Assembly (NCBI GenBank): GCA_016711125.1
Contig: JADJTQ010000002.1
Span: 372,001-436,000, forward strand
DNA: 64,000 nucleotides
Reading direction: 5' to 3'
From: Saprospiraceae bacterium
GTDB taxonomy: Bacteria > Bacteroidota > Bacteroidia > Chitinophagales > Saprospiraceae
The notes beneath the pieces were generated by a model. It was not told the origin of the DNA and did not search any database. It saw only the letters and a list, made by a program, of their open reading frames with translations. This document shows positions 38,584-47,841 of the stretch, one piece after another; position 1 is the stretch's first letter, and the number at the start of each line of letters is the position of its first letter. The translations under genes and the position numbers were made by a program.

Positions 38584-39786
38584 TTACACTATTTCTTTTG
38601 TAAGTGGTGGCACTCTGCCCAATATGGTTGAGGGCTCTGTGTCTAGCCATTCGTCCAGTATGTGGGAATATACTGAGCGAAAATCGATTTGAAACTGTAG
38701 GTCTCCTTCGCTAAGATGAGTTAAAAGTGGCGAAGAGTTATAAATACCGGGCGACTTCAGTTGATCTCCCATTATCAGCAGGTTGTTGGCAGCACCGTGA
38801 TCGGTACCCAGGCTTCCATTTTCAAGTACTCTCCTTCCAAATTCCGAAAAGGTCATAATAAGAATGTCGTCAAAAAGGCCGTTGGAGCGTAAATCTTTGA
38901 TTAGAGTGCCGACTGAATGTGCGTAAATCGAAAGTAGATTGGATTGCCTCGATTTCTGACTGACATGTGTATCAAAACCCGGTAGACTGATATAGTATAT
39001 ATTTGTATTTGTGTCTGCTGTGATCAATTCGGCGATCTGCCGCATTCCTTCCCCAAATGCATGATTTGGATAGGTGAATGATGACCGGTATGTTTTTGCC
39101 TTTTTAGTAATATATTCGGCTGATTCATGAACTTCCACCATCGTTTTATATAAAAAGCTGAGATTTGCTTCGTCAGGTGGTGCGTATTTTTTACCAATAT
39201 TCCTTAAAAATGAATCTCCTGCAGCTCTGCTCAACTTTTCCGGACCACGCATGGCCAGGGCATCGCGAAACTTACCATGAAGAGCCAAACTTACATTATC
39301 TCCAATCTCTATAGCATGATATGGTAGATCGCAATCTTCGCATTCATTATCGAGATATCTTCCGAGCCAACCAGATTGCAAGTATTCGTCTGAATTACTT
39401 CCCGTGTGCCAGATGTCCATAGATCGAAAATGAGAACGATCTGGGTTAGGATACCCCACACTATTAAGTATACTCAACTCACCCTGGTCGAACACCTCCA
39501 GCAAAGGACTTAAGGCCGGATTAAGGCCGAGTTCATCACTAATTTTCAAGCAGGCAGAAGAAGCAATGCTGATGTTGGGCCGACTTTTATAATAGAGGTC
39601 GTTTCGATAACGTATAATGGTATTGAGTCCATCATTCCCTCCCGATAATTGAATAACAATCAAGATCTTGCCAGCTCTTCTGCCTAATGAAGTTCTGACC
39701 GGAACTTTTTTCAAAAATGCAGGGATAAGACTGGAGGTTGATGCCAGGACCGATTGTTTGATAAATTTTCGCCTATCCCGTTGCAT
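38584..39786 (-). CDS. DUF1501 family secreted protein
   Basis: The 400-residue protein opens with a Tat-like leader (RDRRKFIKQSVLASTSSLIPAF). DUF1501 stretches are visible: ILIVIQLSGGNDGLNTIIRY near the start, LGLNPALSPLLEVFDQGELSILNSVGYPNPDRSHFRSMDIWHTG, GFDTHVSQ, and MTFSEFGRRVLENGSLGTDHGAANNLLIMG. The fold is related to sulfatases and alkaline phosphatases, with metal-ligand-like Asp and His in the last motif, but activity is not established. It follows the DUF1800 gene by 1 bp; the two families occur together throughout Bacteroidota and related phyla, so they probably work as a pair. Confidence 0.9.
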   Translation of the reverse strand: MQRDRRKFIKQSVLASTSSLIPAFLKKVPVRTSLGRRAGKILIVIQLSGGNDGLNTIIRYRNDLYYKSRPNISIASSACLKISDELGLNPALSPLLEVFDQGELSILNSVGYPNPDRSHFRSMDIWHTGSNSDEYLQSGWLGRYLDNECEDCDLPYHAIEIGDNVSLALHGKFRDALAMRGPEKLSRAAGDSFLRNIGKKYAPPDEANLSFLYKTMVEVHESAEYITKKAKTYRSSFTYPNHAFGEGMRQIAELITADTNTNIYYISLPGFDTHVSQKSRQSNLLSIYAHSVGTLIKDLRSNGLFDDILIMTFSEFGRRVLENGSLGTDHGAANNLLIMGDQLKSPGIYNSSPLLTHLSEGDLQFQIDFRSVYSHILDEWLDTEPSTILGRVPPLTKEIV

Positions 39787-39787
39787 A

Positions 39788-41170
39788 TCAGCTCATTTGG
39801 AATTCTGGTAATGAAACCGTTTTTAAAATCAAGGTTTGTGTGATATCGTGTTCCTTAAAATCCTTTGACTTAGCAATACTGGGTGATGTTTCAGTTGCTA
39901 AAAGTGACCGTTTAATCACGTCTTCCAATTGTTGATATCTGACTCCACTAAACAGCTCTAACAATCTGGAAGGGTCCTTGTTTATCTTGATGATTTGAAT
40001 AGTCTCCCCTGCTGCCATGGCTTCGAGCGGGGTTGACACTGCATGGTCAAAACGCTCCTGATTGATCAGGTACCGCACCAAATTGAGCCTCAGCATTAGT
40101 GTGGAGTTATTGATCCAAGCCCGGCCTCCTTGCCATCCGGCTACATTTGGCGGGTCAAATAGCAGTTGACCTAAGGCCTTCTGTAAAAAGGCAAGGTCTC
40201 TGTCATCAACAAATCTGATACCAAAAAGACGGGAAATCTGTACCAATAGTTCGACCGGTGATTTAATTCTGGTGCCTCTATGCTGTTTCTCGTAAAAAAA
40301 ATCACTGGTGAAGAGGAAGTGCATGACGGAAGTCAGGTCATAGTTGGCATTTTTAATTTGCCGGGCGATCTGAGCAATGATCATCTTATTAGGTACTTCG
40401 TTTACGAAATACCGATATATTTTAGACGCTAAAAAATAAGGAGTTTCTTCTTGCTCTAAGATTATGTCGATAATATCCTCTCCGTTAAAGCGGCCTGATT
40501 TGCCTAAAAATGTCTTTTGTCCAAAATCATGCAGATTTTCGCGAAATACAAAAACTCCCTGATTATCTGTGGTCCATCCACTAAAAGCTCGGGCACCTTC
40601 TCTCACATCCTGCTCCTGATAAGTTCCCCGGCCCATGGTAAATAATTCCATTAGTTCCCTGGAAAAATTTTCATTAGGACGTTCTTTTCTGTTTTGTTGA
40701 TTATTTAAGAAGAGTATCATAGCCGGTGATTTGGCAATGCCATGAAGAAGTTTTCTAAAGCTCCCAAGTGCATTTTGCCGAATAATATTCAAATACTGGT
40801 GGGCTGCAATTTCAGTTGTGCATTGACAAGCAAAATGACCATGCCAGAATAAGGACATTTTTTCACGCAGACAAGATGGTTCTTGCGACATATGAGAAAT
40901 CCAATGCGCCCTCAAACCGTCTAGTTGGTTTGATGCAGATTGCATTGGCTCCAATCCTGATACCGTCTCTCCACCAAAAAGAGACGAATTGACCACCGGT
41001 GAACCTGCCTGCAGTTGATTAATCTCATGGATTGGCTGTATGGCAGAGTGAATGGACTCATCAACCCAATGAGCAATTGGCTTGTTAACATCGGAGTTAA
41101 GTTCCGGAATGCCAATGCCGAAACCAGCCCGGTGAAAGAAGTGCTTCAATTGCCATGGCAACTCATTCAT
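39788..41170 (-). CDS. DUF1800 family protein
   Basis: The 460-residue protein matches DUF1800: KHFFHRAGFGI at the start, EKMSLFWHGHFACQ, ENFSRELMELFTMGRGTYQEQDVREGARAFSGW (the most conserved stretch), FLGKSGRFNGEDIIDIIL, SKIYRYFVNE, and PPNVAGWQGGRAWINNSTLMLR near residue 340-360. Function is unknown; the protein is mostly helical. It has no clear signal peptide at this start. It is the upstream member of a DUF1800-DUF1501 pair separated by 1 bp. Confidence 0.9.
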   Translation of the reverse strand: MNELPWQLKHFFHRAGFGIGIPELNSDVNKPIAHWVDESIHSAIQPIHEINQLQAGSPVVNSSLFGGETVSGLEPMQSASNQLDGLRAHWISHMSQEPSCLREKMSLFWHGHFACQCTTEIAAHQYLNIIRQNALGSFRKLLHGIAKSPAMILFLNNQQNRKERPNENFSRELMELFTMGRGTYQEQDVREGARAFSGWTTDNQGVFVFRENLHDFGQKTFLGKSGRFNGEDIIDIILEQEETPYFLASKIYRYFVNEVPNKMIIAQIARQIKNANYDLTSVMHFLFTSDFFYEKQHRGTRIKSPVELLVQISRLFGIRFVDDRDLAFLQKALGQLLFDPPNVAGWQGGRAWINNSTLMLRLNLVRYLINQERFDHAVSTPLEAMAAGETIQIIKINKDPSRLLELFSGVRYQQLEDVIKRSLLATETSPSIAKSKDFKEHDITQTLILKTVSLPEFQMS

Positions 41171-41352
41171 AGTCGCAAAATAATTCCCGCGAAGGTACTA
41201 AAAGGTTAAATTATGCTTAAATCTGTCAAAACTGACAATCGATTTTAGTTTGGCAACCACAGGAGCTGGATATTTGCTATGAAATTGAAACGCCTTTGCT
41301 GTACTATGATCCAGGTACAAATTCGTTACTTTGATAACTAAAACTGCAATTC

Positions 41353-42531
41353 ATGAAATCATTAGCTACCAGCATGGTCTACCTCCTAATAGGTCTTAGC
41401 ACACTATTTGCTACTGGCATTGAGTTTTTCCATGGCACATTGTCAGAGGCAAAACAAATAGCAGGTCAGCAAGGTAAACTAATCTTTGTTGATGCTTTTA
41501 CCACTTGGTGTGGTCCTTGTAAACGAATGTCGGCCAATGTTTTCAGCCAGCAGGACGTCGGTGATTTTTATAATCAGAGCTTCATCAACCTGAAGTTAGA
41601 TATGGAAAAAGGAGAGGGGAAGGAATTTCAGCGCCAATATCAGGTCAATGCATTTCCGACATTACTGTTTCTCGACCCGGAAGGAAAAGTGGTGCAGAAG
41701 GTGGTGGGAGGAATGGATGTTGCCAACTTTTTGCAGTTGGGGAAGTCCGCAGCTTCCAAGTCTTCGGTGAGCTCATCGCTTGACAAAGCATATACTGATG
41801 GCCAGAGAGATCCTGCCTTTATGGCTCAGTATATTGAGGCTTTAGCTAAAAGCAATCGACCTCTACTAAAGATTGTCAATGAATATATCTACAGCCAAAA
41901 AGACTTTGGGTCTGGTGACAATCTTAAGGTGCTCTACTATGGTTTAGGTGAAATCGATTCACGAGTATTTAATCTTTTTGTAGATCATAAAAAAGACATC
42001 GTCAAAATGTTTGGCGAGGAATCGGTTGAAACTCAGATTGTCAAAGCGGGAAAGGCTACTGTAGACAAAGCCATTGAATTTGACAATAGCGATCTACTTG
42101 AAGAAGCCGTCGACAAAGTAAAGAGGTATGCCCAAAATGAATACAAACAGTTTCAGTATACAAGTCGATTGCAATTTTACGGAGAGACGCGGCAACCAGA
42201 AATATATTTGAGATATGCCAGGGACTATGTGCGTCAAGGGCGTCAATATAAATTTGAATTAGTCAATAAAATCTTTCATGAAATGAGGGACCAGCCAGAA
42301 CTAATGAAGGAAGCCACGGTCTGGTCGGTAGAAATTGCTGAAGACGAAGGTAATGAGGAGAATTGTTTTCTCGCTGCCCAACTACTCTTTGTGGATGGTC
42401 AATATGAAAACTCCAGATCGTTTGCTGACCAGGCACTTAAATTGGCTTCGGCTGCTAACTCACCAACATTGCCTTTTATTAAAAAATTAGTAACCGATAT
42501 CGAACAAAAATCAGGAATCAATAAATCTTAA
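41353..42531 (+). CDS. Secreted thioredoxin-domain protein with helical C-terminal half (paralogue 1)
   Basis: The 392-residue protein has a signal peptide (MKSLATSMVYLLIGLSTLFATG), then a thioredoxin fold with TTWCGPCK (Cys 53 and 56) and NAFPTLLFLDPEGKV (cis-Pro strand), ending near residue 135. The remaining 250 residues are helical and TPR-like (DGQYENSRSFADQALKLASAA). It probably acts as a periplasmic thiol-disulfide oxidoreductase with a protein-binding tail (inference). A second protein of exactly the same length and layout follows 24 bp downstream. Confidence 0.85.
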   Translation: MKSLATSMVYLLIGLSTLFATGIEFFHGTLSEAKQIAGQQGKLIFVDAFTTWCGPCKRMSANVFSQQDVGDFYNQSFINLKLDMEKGEGKEFQRQYQVNAFPTLLFLDPEGKVVQKVVGGMDVANFLQLGKSAASKSSVSSSLDKAYTDGQRDPAFMAQYIEALAKSNRPLLKIVNEYIYSQKDFGSGDNLKVLYYGLGEIDSRVFNLFVDHKKDIVKMFGEESVETQIVKAGKATVDKAIEFDNSDLLEEAVDKVKRYAQNEYKQFQYTSRLQFYGETRQPEIYLRYARDYVRQGRQYKFELVNKIFHEMRDQPELMKEATVWSVEIAEDEGNEENCFLAAQLLFVDGQYENSRSFADQALKLASAANSPTLPFIKKLVTDIEQKSGINKS

Positions 42532-42555
42532 TTGACTCTTTCGATCTTTCTTTAA

Positions 42556-43734
42556 ATGTATAATACCATGCGAATATTTCTGGTCTATTTCCTTTTCTGT
42601 CAGTTAGTGATTGGCCAGAAAGAAGAATTGGCCATCAATTTTATTGACAACGATTTGAATGCAGCTCTTGACCAGGCAAAAAAAGACCAAATTTTAATTT
42701 TTATTGATGCTTATACAACCTGGTGCGGGCCTTGTAAAATGATGGATCGAGATGTTTTTACCGACAGTGCTGTTGGGCAGTTTTTCAATACTAATTTTGT
42801 TAATCTAAAATTGGATATGGAAAAAGGAAGCGGAATTGGGGTTGCCCAAAAGTATCAGGTCAGAGGATATCCTAGTTTTTTGTTTATTAACGCAGAGGGA
42901 GTACTCATCCATCAGGGCATTGGATATCAACCCGTACCAGCATTTATGGGCATGGCCACTGTGGCACTTGATCCAAGCAAACAATTGCCCGCATTGGAAA
43001 AAGCCTATCGCAATGGGGATAAATCGGAAGATCTGCTGTACAACTATACAAATGCTCTGATCGAAGCCCACGATGAAAAAAGCAAGGTCATTGGCAAAGA
43101 ATATTTGGCAAGCCAGCCTAGTTGGACTACGCGAAAAAATATGGAATTAGTCGGGCAGTTAGTTTCCGAATATGATGATCTTTATTACAATTTTATCGTC
43201 GAAAAAAGACACTTATTTATTAAGGAGTTTGGTGAAGGACGAGTAGATGGTGCGATTCTTCGGCAGATAGAAAATCACCTCTTCACTAATATCGAAAAAG
43301 TCGACATGGAAAAGGCAAAGCAAATCTATGTTCAAACATTTCCATCATCAAAGGCTGGAGTTTATTTTGATAATTTTGAATTAGATTATTATGATGCCTT
43401 GGGTAAAAAAGATATTTATGTTGACAAAGCTCGCAGATATGTCAAGAGATATCCTAATTTATCTTCCATTGCACTCAATGGTTTGGCTTGGAATTTCTAT
43501 GAAAAAATCGACGATAAGAAAGCACTAAAATGGGCAGCTAAATGGGCTCAAAAGTCAGTTGACTTAGAAGATGCCTATTTTAATAATGATACTTTAGCTG
43601 CTCTTTACTACAAGCAGAATAATAAAAAGAAAGCATTAAAATATGCTCTCAAAGCCATCGAGTTGGCAAAAGCTGAAGGATCAGATTTTTCAGAGACCAG
43701 TGCATTGCTTGAACAAATAGAGCAATTACCCTGA
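42556..43734 (+). CDS. Secreted thioredoxin-domain protein with TPR tail (paralogue 2)
   Basis: This 392-residue protein has the same layout as the preceding gene: a signal peptide (MRIFLVYFLFCQLVIGQ from the Met at residue 5), a thioredoxin domain with TTWCGPCK (Cys 57 and 60) and VRGYPSFLFINAEG, and a C-terminal TPR-like region (LAALYYKQNNKKKALKYALKAIELAK). The two share LKLDMEKG in the same place but differ widely elsewhere, so the tandem duplication is old. Its TGA (43732-43734) lies within the terminal repeat of the element at 43731-43960. Confidence 0.85.
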   Translation: MYNTMRIFLVYFLFCQLVIGQKEELAINFIDNDLNAALDQAKKDQILIFIDAYTTWCGPCKMMDRDVFTDSAVGQFFNTNFVNLKLDMEKGSGIGVAQKYQVRGYPSFLFINAEGVLIHQGIGYQPVPAFMGMATVALDPSKQLPALEKAYRNGDKSEDLLYNYTNALIEAHDEKSKVIGKEYLASQPSWTTRKNMELVGQLVSEYDDLYYNFIVEKRHLFIKEFGEGRVDGAILRQIENHLFTNIEKVDMEKAKQIYVQTFPSSKAGVYFDNFELDYYDALGKKDIYVDKARRYVKRYPNLSSIALNGLAWNFYEKIDDKKALKWAAKWAQKSVDLEDAYFNNDTLAALYYKQNNKKKALKYALKAIELAKAEGSDFSETSALLEQIEQLP

Positions 43735-43960
43735 GAGGCTGTAGAATTACGCAACTTGAAAGATGAAGCCGTAGATCGTCGTTTCTGGCGCGGCGAGACG
43801 AAGGAAGCCACTGGAATTTGTAACTGACTGACCTGTTTGCCATGCCAGCCAGGCAGGGTCTCAACAAAGCCAGAAGTCACGAGAACGGCTGAATAATGCT
43901 ATTGTAGAAATCCATTTTTGAGCAAGTCTGCGCATGTTGAGTAATTCAACAGCCTCCTAC
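43731..43960 (-). repeat. Full-length ~229-bp dispersed element (copy B, inverted relative to copy A)
   Basis: Ends are ctgagaggctgtagaa (43731-43746) and ttcaacagcctcctac (43945-43960), imperfect inverted repeats of each other. It aligns with the reverse complement of 36158-36386 along its full length. It fills the gap between two convergent genes, and both stop codons fall within its termini: TGA 43732-43734 (plus) and TAG 43957-43959 (minus). Confidence 0.75.
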
Positions 43961-45516
43961 CCTGCCCAACTTTCACGATCAAGGTTCCGCAGTTGAATTG
44001 CTTCTGCAAGATGTTCAATCTTTATTTCATCACTGCCTGACAAGTCTGCAGCAGTGCGAGAGACTTTTAATATCCGGTCATAAGCCCGGGCTGAGAGTTG
44101 TAATTTTTCCATTGCAGTCTTCAATAGAACTTTACCAGCCTGATTTATCTGACAAATCTCATGAACCATTTTGCTGGTCATTTGCGAATTTGTATAGACT
44201 CCATCTATTTCCTCAAATCTTTTGGCTTGTAGTTGTCGCGCCTCGATTGCTCGCTGAATGATATTACTACTCGACTCCTGCGTAGTGTAGTTGTCGGATA
44301 ATTCATCGTAGGATACTGGGGTCACCTCAACGTGTAAATCTATCCGGTCTAAAAGAGGACCCGATATCTTGTTTAGATATCGACTGATCACCCCGGGAGC
44401 GCAAACACAGTCTTTTTCCGGGTGATTATAATATCCACAAGGACATGGGTTCATCGATGCTATCAAAATAAACCCAGCTGGGTACTCGACACTTAGTTTT
44501 GCTCTACTTATTGTGATCTTACGCTCCTCCAGTGGCTGTCGCATAACCTCAAGAACGGTCCTTTTAAACTCCGGTAACTCATCCATAAATAAGACTCCAT
44601 TGTGCGCTAATGAAATCTCCCCCGGACTAGGATTCGAACCACCTCCGACCAAGGCAACGTCACTAATCGTGTGATGTGGCGACCGGAAGGGCCTGACGGT
44701 TAGCAAGCTGCCATTTACAGGTAAAAGACCTGCCACAGAATGAATTTTAGTTGTTTCAAGCGCCTCTCGCAGGTCCATTGGTGGCAAGATAGTGGGAAGC
44801 CTTCGAGCCAGCATCGTCTTTCCCGCACCCGGTGGACCGATTAAAATGACATTATGTCCACCGGCAGCAGCCAAGGTGAGCGCCCTTTTGATGTTTTCTT
44901 GCCCTTTTACATCTGAAAAGTCTATATCATACTTATTGTTCTGTTCTTCAAACTCTTCTCTTGTGTTTAAGGAAACCGGTTCCAGCACTTCCTCTCCATT
45001 AAAGAAGCGAACTACTTCTATAAGATTAGAGACCCCATAAACTTGAAGGTCATTGACGATTGCTGCTTCCCGGGCATTTTGCTTGGGTAAGATAAAGCCC
45101 TTGAATTTTTCCTTTCGCGCTTGGATGGCAATAGGCAGGGCACCCCTTACTGGTCTTAGTTCACCATCCAAGGCCAATTCGCCCATAATCATATATTCAG
45201 CAAGATTTTGTGCGTCCATCTGGCCGGTGCTGCCCAATACACCAAGTGCAATCGGTAAGTCGTACGCAGATCCTTCCTTACGAATATCGGCTGGTGCCAG
45301 ATTGACTACTAGCCGTAGTCTTGGCATGGTAAAACCAATGTTCTTAATAGCAGCTCCAATACGCTGAAATCCTTCTTTTACGGCACTATCAGGCAGTCCT
45401 ACCAAATGATAAAAATTTTGGCTGCCTGCTGCTACCTGTCCTCCTGCATTGACCTCTACCGTAATTGTTTTTGCGTCGACTCCCTGAACAGTACTAGCAA
45501 ATGTTTTTGAAAGCAT
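43957..45516 (-). CDS. comM: YifB/ComM-family Mg-chelatase-like AAA+ ATPase
   Basis: About 519 residues from ATG 45516 (MLSKTFASTVQGVDAKTITVEV, the family start); an upstream in-frame Met at 45534 adds six residues. It has an N-terminal Lon-protease-like fold (RLRLVVNLAPADIRKEGSAYDLPIALG), Walker A GPPGAGKTMLARRLP (about 226-240), Walker B VLFMDELPEF and a C-terminal CPCGYYNHPEKDCVC metal-binding insert. ComM is a hexameric helicase that promotes branch migration during natural transformation and recombination. The final LRNLDRESW is typical, so the protein ends normally even though its stop lies in the repeat element. Confidence 0.93.
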   Translation of the reverse strand: MLSKTFASTVQGVDAKTITVEVNAGGQVAAGSQNFYHLVGLPDSAVKEGFQRIGAAIKNIGFTMPRLRLVVNLAPADIRKEGSAYDLPIALGVLGSTGQMDAQNLAEYMIMGELALDGELRPVRGALPIAIQARKEKFKGFILPKQNAREAAIVNDLQVYGVSNLIEVVRFFNGEEVLEPVSLNTREEFEEQNNKYDIDFSDVKGQENIKRALTLAAAGGHNVILIGPPGAGKTMLARRLPTILPPMDLREALETTKIHSVAGLLPVNGSLLTVRPFRSPHHTISDVALVGGGSNPSPGEISLAHNGVLFMDELPEFKRTVLEVMRQPLEERKITISRAKLSVEYPAGFILIASMNPCPCGYYNHPEKDCVCAPGVISRYLNKISGPLLDRIDLHVEVTPVSYDELSDNYTTQESSSNIIQRAIEARQLQAKRFEEIDGVYTNSQMTSKMVHEICQINQAGKVLLKTAMEKLQLSARAYDRILKVSRTAADLSGSDEIKIEHLAEAIQLRNLDRESWAG

Positions 45517-45606
45517 ATAACAGACATTTTTCACATCGTTCTGTTAATATAAGAATTAATAGATATGTACTTCAGGTACTCGGGTGAAGATCTTTCCTCT
45601 ATTTAA

Positions 45607-46497
45607 TTATTCAAGACCTGACAAACTATTGAATACAATTTCCAAAAATCGATCAGGACCAATAAATCCACCCCCGTAAGTATCATCTGTGTCACGGCCT
45701 GGTTTCATCGCCTTGATTTCTTCCATGGATTTTCCTTGTTTTATCATCGCATCGACCCTATTACGGTAGCCACTGAGTACTTCCCGATACTGTTTCAATT
45801 CATTTCGGTTAGACAGAGCACCATGGCCAGGTATGATCTTGGTATCTGCTCCAACAACAAACAAAGCTCTGTCGGCAGCAGCTATAATGCCATCTATAGA
45901 TCCTCCTGAGGAGAGATCGATGAAGGGATAACGACCGTTAAAATAAGTATCTCCCATGTGTAATACATCAGATTCCGGGAAATAAACCAAAGCGTCACCA
46001 TCGGTGTGTGCACTGTCAACATGGATCAGCATGAGATATTCACCATTACATTTGATACCCATCTTTTCTGAAAAGGTTACGACAGGGCGGGCAACTTCGG
46101 GAGAGGCCGGAATCTCCCGACTAAAAGCACGCATAAGTTGCGACTTGCTCATTCGTTCCTTGACATTTTCATGAGCAAAAATCAGCACGCCCATCTGACC
46201 AAAGTTTTCATTACCCCCTACATGATCACCATGCCAATGGGTATTAACCAGCATTTTAACCGGTTGATCGGTGATATTCCCGATGGCTTTTTTAATCTTT
46301 TCACTGAGTGGTGCATATTGACTATCTACTATCAAAGCTCCGTCAGTACCAATAGAAACTCCAATATTACCTCCTGAGCCTTCCAACATATAGATGTGAT
46401 CAGACACCTTCGTTGTTTTGATCTCAATCTCGTCAAAATTTTGAGCGGTAATCGTTCCAACAGATACAAATATGGCTAGAATAAGGAGCTTCTTCAT
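45607..46497 (-). CDS. Secreted metallo-beta-lactamase-fold hydrolase
   Basis: Start at ATG 46497 (MKKLLILAIFVSVGTITAQ, a signal peptide). A longer frame up to 46566 would overlap hemA and place 23 residues before the signal, so I reject it. The 296-residue protein has NTHWHGDHVGG (residues 86-95, zinc ligands), a late His in VDSAHTDGDALVYFPESD, a metal-bridging Asp in LHMGDTYFNG and a final PGHG. This resembles secreted SoxH/quinoprotein-relay-like MBL proteins. The substrate is unknown; true beta-lactam activity cannot be inferred. Confidence 0.87.
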   Translation of the reverse strand: MKKLLILAIFVSVGTITAQNFDEIEIKTTKVSDHIYMLEGSGGNIGVSIGTDGALIVDSQYAPLSEKIKKAIGNITDQPVKMLVNTHWHGDHVGGNENFGQMGVLIFAHENVKERMSKSQLMRAFSREIPASPEVARPVVTFSEKMGIKCNGEYLMLIHVDSAHTDGDALVYFPESDVLHMGDTYFNGRYPFIDLSSGGSIDGIIAAADRALFVVGADTKIIPGHGALSNRNELKQYREVLSGYRNRVDAMIKQGKSMEEIKAMKPGRDTDDTYGGGFIGPDRFLEIVFNSLSGLE

Positions 46498-46549
46498 GAG
46501 GGGGACATTTACAGACAAAATACAATAATTGGTAATAGATAGGGATCTG

Positions 46550-47752
46550 CTACATGTTTGCCTCACGTGCTGCCTTCATTGGCACGCTGATACATTTCTT
46601 TTCCATGTAGTTCATCATCTTTGAGATGACCTCCTTGGTTTGTAAATCTAGGCTGTCGAGATCCCTTTTAAACACTTCTGTTAGTGCCTTCTCCTTGATA
46701 TCCCTGATTTGAATGGGTATTTTAGTGAAAGCCTTCTCGATGCGGCGTTGCACCAACGATTGACCAAAGTTGGTCATAGCTGCTTCTAAGATATCGTTTG
46801 CCTGACAAATTTCTTTTGCTCTTATGCCAAGATTGGTTTTTGCCACTTCCTGCAACGAGTGAAGATTTATGACCCGGTCGGGGTATTCATGATGCAGGCT
46901 GGTATCAATGTCAGATGGCAATCCCAAATCAATCCAGATCTTTTCCTGGATTTTGCCTTTGGCTAGTTTATTGGCGAGATCCGGGGTTACTGTTGGTCCA
47001 GGTGCCCCGGTGCAAGCAATCAGACATCCAAACTCCAGATCATGTGAAATAAGGTCATCCAAGGATCCCCACTTGCCGGCCAAACCTTGCACTAATTGCT
47101 GAGCTTTGTGCTTTGATCGATTATAAACACTTATATTCCTAAATCCTTTTTTAGTGAGGTGCCTTACTACCAATTGGTTTGTAGTACCTGCACCAACAAG
47201 AATGATGGGAATTGAAGAACTGATCTTAAATTCAAGGAGCCTTTGAACGGCAAGTGAAACGACAGAGACAGGTTTTTCCCCGATCTTGGTCGCGGCGTAC
47301 ACTTTTTTTGCTGCCCGGATTGTATGTTGAATCAACAATCTAAGGGCATCGCCTGAGAGCATCCACTTTCTTTGTTGTTCATAGGCTGTACGAAGCTGTG
47401 TAATAATCTCTCTTTCGCCTACAACCATACTGTGTATTGAAGAAGCTACTTGAAAAAGATAAAAAACTGCTTTTTCACCACGATAATGCTTAATGGAATC
47501 CGTGGCACGATCTATAAAAAATTCATTGATAAAATCATCATCAACCGGCTGCTTTTGGACAAACAGATAAAGCACCCGGTTGCAGGTGTTCAAGTAAAAT
47601 AATTCATCCAGATTATGCCGATGTTTAATTTCTAACAATCTCGTTCGCAACTGCTGTTCATCATGATGCACAACCGAATAATCAGGCAACCTGTCTAAAG
47701 AAAGCTCTTTATGAGAGACCGTAAGGATGTGTATAGTTGATAACATATTCAC
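46550..47752 (-). CDS. hemA: Glutamyl-tRNA reductase
   Basis: The 400-residue protein matches GluTR, which reduces glutamyl-tRNA(Glu) to glutamate-1-semialdehyde, the first step of tetrapyrrole synthesis. The catalytic Cys lies in FYLNTCNRV (Cys 57), VVGEREIITQLRTAY is the tRNA/substrate signature, and an NADPH-binding domain follows (IPIILVGAGTTNQLVVRHL). The C-terminal dimerisation helix is present. MetH and the CarH-like regulator in this window also depend on tetrapyrrole-derived cobalamin, but there is no operon link. Start is either Met 1 or Met 3. Confidence 0.94.
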   Translation of the reverse strand: MNMLSTIHILTVSHKELSLDRLPDYSVVHHDEQQLRTRLLEIKHRHNLDELFYLNTCNRVLYLFVQKQPVDDDFINEFFIDRATDSIKHYRGEKAVFYLFQVASSIHSMVVGEREIITQLRTAYEQQRKWMLSGDALRLLIQHTIRAAKKVYAATKIGEKPVSVVSLAVQRLLEFKISSSIPIILVGAGTTNQLVVRHLTKKGFRNISVYNRSKHKAQQLVQGLAGKWGSLDDLISHDLEFGCLIACTGAPGPTVTPDLANKLAKGKIQEKIWIDLGLPSDIDTSLHHEYPDRVINLHSLQEVAKTNLGIRAKEICQANDILEAAMTNFGQSLVQRRIEKAFTKIPIQIRDIKEKALTEVFKRDLDSLDLQTKEVISKMMNYMEKKCISVPMKAAREANM

Positions 47753-47841
47753 GTAAGCAAGTACGAAGATAATGCCGTAACTCGCTTTTTATGTCATCAA
47801 TTTGTAAACAGTATGGCAATTAGGCTCTGTAGTGGATGATC

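Noticed and set aside
44621..44645. tRNA-like sequence (ggattcgaacc) on the plus strand
   Set aside because: It lies within comM and codes for GGGSNPSPGE, a conserved part of that protein; no cloverleaf can be drawn around it.
46498..46566. Longer start for the MBL hydrolase
   Set aside because: It overlaps hemA and puts 23 residues before the signal peptide beginning at 46497.
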